This document shows, piece after piece, positions 58,927 to 61,777 of a stretch of 61,777 nucleotides of DNA. The stretch comes from Microbacteriaceae bacterium (GTDB taxonomy: Bacteria > Actinomycetota > Actinomycetes > Actinomycetales > Microbacteriaceae), in contig CANEXL010000003.1 of the NCBI GenBank assembly GCA_947443745.1, positions 1-61,777 on the forward strand, read 5' to 3'. The notes below the pieces were generated by a model, which worked only from the letters and a program-made list of their open reading frames with translations, was not told the DNA's origin and made no database searches. A program made the translations under genes and the position numbers. Numbering within the stretch: the stretch's first letter is position 1; the number at the start of each line of letters is the position of its first letter.

Positions 58927-59085
58927 CCTCCAACGATAAGGCCTTCAGCTATGCGCCAGCCTTGAACCAGCCAACCTGACCGGCCGCCCAGCTTGCTCGG
59001 CAGGCACGGTCGTAGGCTGAGGGGTGCGGCGTTGCGGTTCGCATTCTCGAACCACGTGACGGGCCGCGACTAAGGAGCATCCCCC

Positions 59086-60135
59086 ATGCACGGTGAATAT
59101 AAGGTTCCCGGCGGCAAGCTCGTGGTTGTCGATCTCGACACCACCGATGGCCGCATCACAGACTTCCGCCTCGCCGGAGACTTCTTCTTGGAGCCCGACG
59201 AAGCTCTACCGATGATCAACGCGGCGGTCAATGGCCTGCCCCAAGAGAGCGACGCGACCACCATCGCTGCCGCCGTTCGTGCCGCACTTCCCGAAGGCGC
59301 AACGCTGCTCGGTTTCACCCCTGAGGCCGTAGCAATTGCCGTGCGACGTTCACTGGCCAAGGCGACGGCCTGGCGGGATTACGACTGGAAAATCATCCAT
59401 TCGAAGGCAGTTTCGCCTGTCATGCACATGGCGCTGGATGAAGTGCTCGCCAACGAGGTCGGCGAAGGCCGTCGCCAGCCCACCCTGCGCATCTGGGAAT
59501 GGGATCAGCCCGCCGTTGTCATTGGTAGCTTTCAGAGCCTGAAGAACGAGGTCGATCCCGAGCAGGCAAAGGCTCACGGTTTTGAGGTGGTTCGGCGCGT
59601 ATCCGGTGGCGGGGCCATGTTCATGGAGGCCGGCTCGGTGGTCACCTATTCCATCTACGTTCCCGGCGATCTGGTGCAGGGCATGAGCTTTGCCGATTCC
59701 TACGCCTTCCTAGATGAGTGGCTGATTACGGCGCTGAAGTCCCTCGGCATCGACGCGACCTACATGCCGCTGAATGACATCACGAGCCCCACCGGCAAGA
59801 TTGGCGGGGCCGCCCAAAAGCGTCTCGGCAACGGTGCGGTTCTTCACCACGTGACCATGAGTTATGACATGGATGGCGAGAAGATGGTGCAGGTCTTGCG
59901 CATCGGCCGCGAAAAGATGAGCGACAAGGGCACCAAGAGTGCCGCCAAGCGTGTCGACCCCCTGCGTAGCCAGACCGGTCTCTCGCGTGCCGACATCATT
60001 GAACGGATGAAGGCCACCTTCGCCGGCCTTTATGGAGCCGTGCCCGGGGACATTACCGACGACGAATACGCGCAGGCCGAGGTCTTGGTGGCTGAGAAAT
60101 TCGGCACCGAGGAGTGGCTCACCCGCGTTCCCTAG
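59086..60135 (+). CDS. lplA: lipoate-protein ligase with N-terminal accessory domain
   Basis: The 349-residue protein has the small accessory domain at the N-terminus (MHGEYKVPGGKLVVVDLDTTDGRITDFRLAGDFFLEPDEAL, residues 1-90), which in E. coli LplA is C-terminal and in archaea a separate LplB protein. The catalytic domain follows: MHMALDEVLANE, LRIWEWDQPAVVIGSFQSLKNEV, EVVRRVSGGGAMFMEAGSVVTYSIY (RRxSGGG) and SPTGKIGGAAQKR with the catalytic Lys. It attaches scavenged lipoate to E2 proteins such as the one at 35887. AAGGAG lies upstream of the ATG. Confidence 0.93.
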   Translation: MHGEYKVPGGKLVVVDLDTTDGRITDFRLAGDFFLEPDEALPMINAAVNGLPQESDATTIAAAVRAALPEGATLLGFTPEAVAIAVRRSLAKATAWRDYDWKIIHSKAVSPVMHMALDEVLANEVGEGRRQPTLRIWEWDQPAVVIGSFQSLKNEVDPEQAKAHGFEVVRRVSGGGAMFMEAGSVVTYSIYVPGDLVQGMSFADSYAFLDEWLITALKSLGIDATYMPLNDITSPTGKIGGAAQKRLGNGAVLHHVTMSYDMDGEKMVQVLRIGREKMSDKGTKSAAKRVDPLRSQTGLSRADIIERMKATFAGLYGAVPGDITDDEYAQAEVLVAEKFGTEEWLTRVP

Positions 60136-60333
60136 GGAGGTTCGCGCTGGACCATTTGCGCCCAGACACCACCAAATCCGACCTGCTGCAGGGTTTTTTC
60201 ATCGAGATCGCATGTTGTCCGGCCTTTTTTGTTTATTGCCCAGATTTCAGGGGGTTTCGGCGTGCGATTACAGGTTGAGGGCTGTTTTCGGGGTGTCTCA
60301 ACGTCGCACAAGACGCGAACGGAGCGAACCTCG
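60136..60333. repeat. intergenic region with dispersed repeat relatives
   Basis: No gene is credible. CCAGACACCACCAAATCCGACC (60162-60183) matches 27019-27040 with one mismatch. GGAGGTTCGCG after the lplA stop recalls GGAAGGTTCGCG after the aminoacyl-lipid synthase stop. ATTTCAGGGGGTTTCGG near 60244 and TTTTCGGGGTGTCTCAACGTCG near 60280 look like decayed copies of GATTTCGGGGAGTCTCGACGG. Two T6 runs (60195 and 60224) may help termination. Confidence 0.65.
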
Positions 60334-60669
60334 CTAATGCTGAACCGGTATCCCTTTTTTGCGGAAGCGCTGAGGTGTTTTCGCCGCTCGCCGGGCGATG
60401 GCCAACGCCTGCATCGGAGAAGGTTGCGTGGACAGCATGATTGCCTCGAATAGGTCGCTTCGCCCGAGCGCCCGCAAGACAGCGAGGAGCGTGCGGAGAC
60501 GCGTTCCTTTTCCTCCTTCGAGTGCTTGCACCGAGGATCGGGACACATTGGCGCGGTCGGCGAGCGCTTCCTGGTCGAGACCTGCTTCGATTCTGAGCTG
60601 CCGAATGGCCGCCCCAACTGATTGCTCCCACTCTCCGAGCGTCTGTGGTGTGCTTGGAAAATCACTCAT
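60334..60669 (-). CDS. HTH repressor, HipB-like (XRE family)
   Basis: The 111-residue protein has one XRE HTH: SVGAAIRQLRIEAGLDQEALADRANVSRSSVQALEGGKGTRLRTLLAVLRALGRSDLFEAIM, close to HipB antitoxins. A basic tail (LAIARRAAKTPQRFRKKGIPVQH) follows. A HipA kinase gene is not found next to it, so it is an orphan regulator here. The promoter and a palindrome 20-40 bp upstream indicate autoregulation. The -10 box is 6 nt from the ATG. Confidence 0.88.
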   Translation of the reverse strand: MSDFPSTPQTLGEWEQSVGAAIRQLRIEAGLDQEALADRANVSRSSVQALEGGKGTRLRTLLAVLRALGRSDLFEAIMLSTQPSPMQALAIARRAAKTPQRFRKKGIPVQH

Positions 60670-60675
60670 TACAGC

Positions 60676-60704
60676 AGAATAGCAAAGTAAAGCATGGAAT
60701 TCAA
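60676..60704 (-). promoter_or_regulatory. promoter of the HipB-like gene, leaderless type
   Basis: On the minus strand TTGAAT (60704-60699), a 17-bp spacer and TATTCT (60681-60676) end 6 nt before the ATG at 60669. The -35 and half of the spacer lie in the palindromic operator. Confidence 0.72.
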
Positions 60705-60711
60705 TGCTTTA
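60688..60711. promoter_or_regulatory. palindromic operator of the HipB-like repressor
   Basis: TAAAGCAT-GGAATTCA-ATGCTTTA is a perfect 8-bp inverted repeat with an 8-bp spacer that itself contains GAATTC. It covers the -35 of the repressor's promoter. The size suits an XRE dimer. Confidence 0.7.
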
Positions 60712-60721
60712 TGAACTTGCG

Positions 60722-61336
60722 TCAACCCGACTTTGTGAACGGCGCGCAGCGTGACGTCTTGATCAGCCCATCGCTTGGTTGCACGGTAAGAACTGCCGGA
60801 CCGGAGCCGATGTAGTTGTCGATCGTGTCGTCGCCGGCAGCATTCATGCGCGACCAGTAGCAGCTGCTGCCACCCTCAGAGTGATACTGCCCAGGCTGAA
60901 CATCGATGCCAACACGGAAGGTGCCGCTGCCAGGAATCGTGTTCGCCGCCGCGACATCCTCTGCGCCCTGAACGGCCGTTTCCCGCGCATCCAGTTTCGC
61001 CGAGCGCAGATTCTGGTCAGCTTCGGTGGCGGCAACCTTTGCTTCACGGCCCTCCGCCGCCCGAAGGTCACCCGTCACGGTCGCAAGCTCAACCGTGCGT
61101 GAATCCAGTGTTGCGATAGCTCGATCAAACTTCCCCGTCTCAGCAACGAGCTGGCCTGTTAGAGAATTCGCGTGCACCAGAGTCGAAATGAGGCCGACAA
61201 CGAGAATCACCCCGACCCCAGCCGCAATCAACATCCCGGGCTTCTTGGCCCAGCCGCGGGTGACCGCAAGTGCGGCCACCCCTCCGTTTTTCACTCGAAC
61301 AGCAAGGCCCGCGAGAGCCCCCTTGAATTCATTCAT
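60722..61336 (-). CDS. membrane-anchored coiled-coil protein with C-terminal beta domain
   Basis: ATG at 61336 (MNEFKGALAGLAVRVKNGG) follows GGGGG and is preferred to the track start, giving 204 residues. A membrane helix (GMLIAAGVGVILVVGLISTLVHA) is followed by a helical, probably coiled-coil stretch (LVAETGKFDRAIATLDSRTVELATVTGDLRAAEGREAKV). The C-terminal domain (TIPGSGTFRVGIDVQPGQYHSEGGSSCYWSRM...NYIGSGPAVLTVQPSDGLIKTSRCAPF) recurs in actinobacterial secreted proteins, with two Cys that may pair. The domain is outside the cell. No function is assigned. Confidence 0.8.
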   Translation of the reverse strand: MNEFKGALAGLAVRVKNGGVAALAVTRGWAKKPGMLIAAGVGVILVVGLISTLVHANSLTGQLVAETGKFDRAIATLDSRTVELATVTGDLRAAEGREAKVAATEADQNLRSAKLDARETAVQGAEDVAAANTIPGSGTFRVGIDVQPGQYHSEGGSSCYWSRMNAAGDDTIDNYIGSGPAVLTVQPSDGLIKTSRCAPFTKSG

Positions 61337-61398
61337 AATGTTCCCCCTACTTGTAAATGACACATGATTTTTCACGGACCTTGCTGGCTTTGTGGCAC

Positions 61399-61777
61399 CT
61401 AACCCACGGTGAGAGTCCAGTTGCCATCGGCGGATACCGAGATGACGGATGGCCCAGAGCTCAGAGCCACCGTTCCCGAGTAGGGCCCAATTTCGTTGAC
61501 AAGAAGCCCCATGGAAAAGGCCTTACCGGTTTCCTCAACAATGGCAAAGTTGCTGGTGCCATCGTGGATGGCCGTCAGCCTGCTGGCTCCGCCGTTGTAC
61601 AAGAACACGCTGTCACCGGCTCCAGAAGTAGCCAACTCAGGTGCCGCCGAGATGGGTGAAATCGTGACGCTCCACTCACCATCGGCCGACAGCTCTAAAG
61701 CGACGCCATCACCAAACGCGTTGAAGCCATATTCCGTTGTACCGCTGTACGCACCGATTTCATTCACCAAGAGTTCC
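61399..61777 (-). CDS. repeat-containing surface-type protein, C-terminal part (cut by window end)
   Basis: The frame is open to the window edge, so the track start (TTG 61770) is not real. Visible are one full repeat and part of others: ELLVNEIGAYSGTTEYGF...ALELSADGEWSVTISP, then ELATSGAGDSVFLYNGGASRLTAIHDGTSNFAIVEETGKAFSMGLLVNEIGPYSG...ISVSADGNWTLTVG. The LLVNEIGxYSG and SADGxWxxT motifs recur about 65-70 residues apart, so these are tandem beta-sandwich domains known from secreted actinobacterial proteins. It ends 62 bp before the coiled-coil gene on the same strand. Confidence 0.8.
   Translation of the reverse strand, partial: ELLVNEIGAYSGTTEYGFNAFGDGVALELSADGEWSVTISPISAAPELATSGAGDSVFLYNGGASRLTAIHDGTSNFAIVEETGKAFSMGLLVNEIGPYSGTVALSSGPSVISVSADGNWTLTVG

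Overview
The window looks like the chromosome of a high-GC Gram-positive bacterium (Actinomycetota), most likely a Microbacteriaceae-type organism. The evidence is the NucS/EndoMS mismatch endonuclease, the zinc-free rpmB-rpmG-rpsN cluster, a Fur-family zinc regulator beside a ZnuABC-type transporter, a DUF3618/Holin-X pair, a cell-wall protein with a LAXTG-type sorting signal, and many genes whose -10 box lies 6 nt from the start codon (leaderless messages). The family-level assignment is inference. I see no rRNA, tRNA, transposase, prophage or CRISPR array.

Layout. 1-8.9 kb: tandem membrane-anchored HEXXH proteins (the first cut by the window edge), a dienelactone-hydrolase-like enzyme, a DCC protein, a PIF1-like helicase, a membrane-anchored unknown and a large LRR surface protein. 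9-16.7 kb: a CopD-CtaG fusion, HU, the three ribosomal protein genes, an intergenic segment full of tandem repeats, then zur and the znuA-C-B-B operon with a clear Zur-type operator over its -35. 16.8-22.7 kb: tRNA hydroxylase TrhO, HemD, three small envelope genes, a degenerate HemY-like protein and glycyl-tRNA synthetase. 23-27 kb: an esterase overlapping an MprF/LysX-like aminoacyl-lipid synthase. 27-34.8 kb: a dispersed-repeat zone with a duplicated pepO tail, a monooxygenase, peptidase PepO, an SDR-HAD-NucS-HAD run, a two-gene HTH/nucleotidyltransferase module and OsmC.

34.9-58.2 kb is mostly accessory catabolism. An alpha-beta-fused 2-oxoacid dehydrogenase E1, its E2 and a 3-hydroxyacid dehydrogenase diverge from a VOC-GntR pair. 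Then come a YdcZ transporter, a lipoprotein, an ArsB-like permease, an M24 protein with one altered metal ligand, an XRE-cupin regulator and a VOC protein. A large operon follows: short-chain dehydrogenase, two zinc alcohol dehydrogenases, a ribose-type ABC importer whose ATPase is fused to one of its permeases, and a third dehydrogenase. Divergent from it is a PRISE-type enone reductase with an EboE-like TIM-barrel protein. Together they suggest import and stepwise oxidation of a polyol or alcohol whose identity the sequence does not show.

58.2-61.8 kb: an SGNH hydrolase, a lipoate-protein ligase with its accessory domain at the N-terminus (which could serve the E2), further dispersed repeats, a HipB-like autoregulated repressor and two secreted or membrane proteins, the last cut by the window end.
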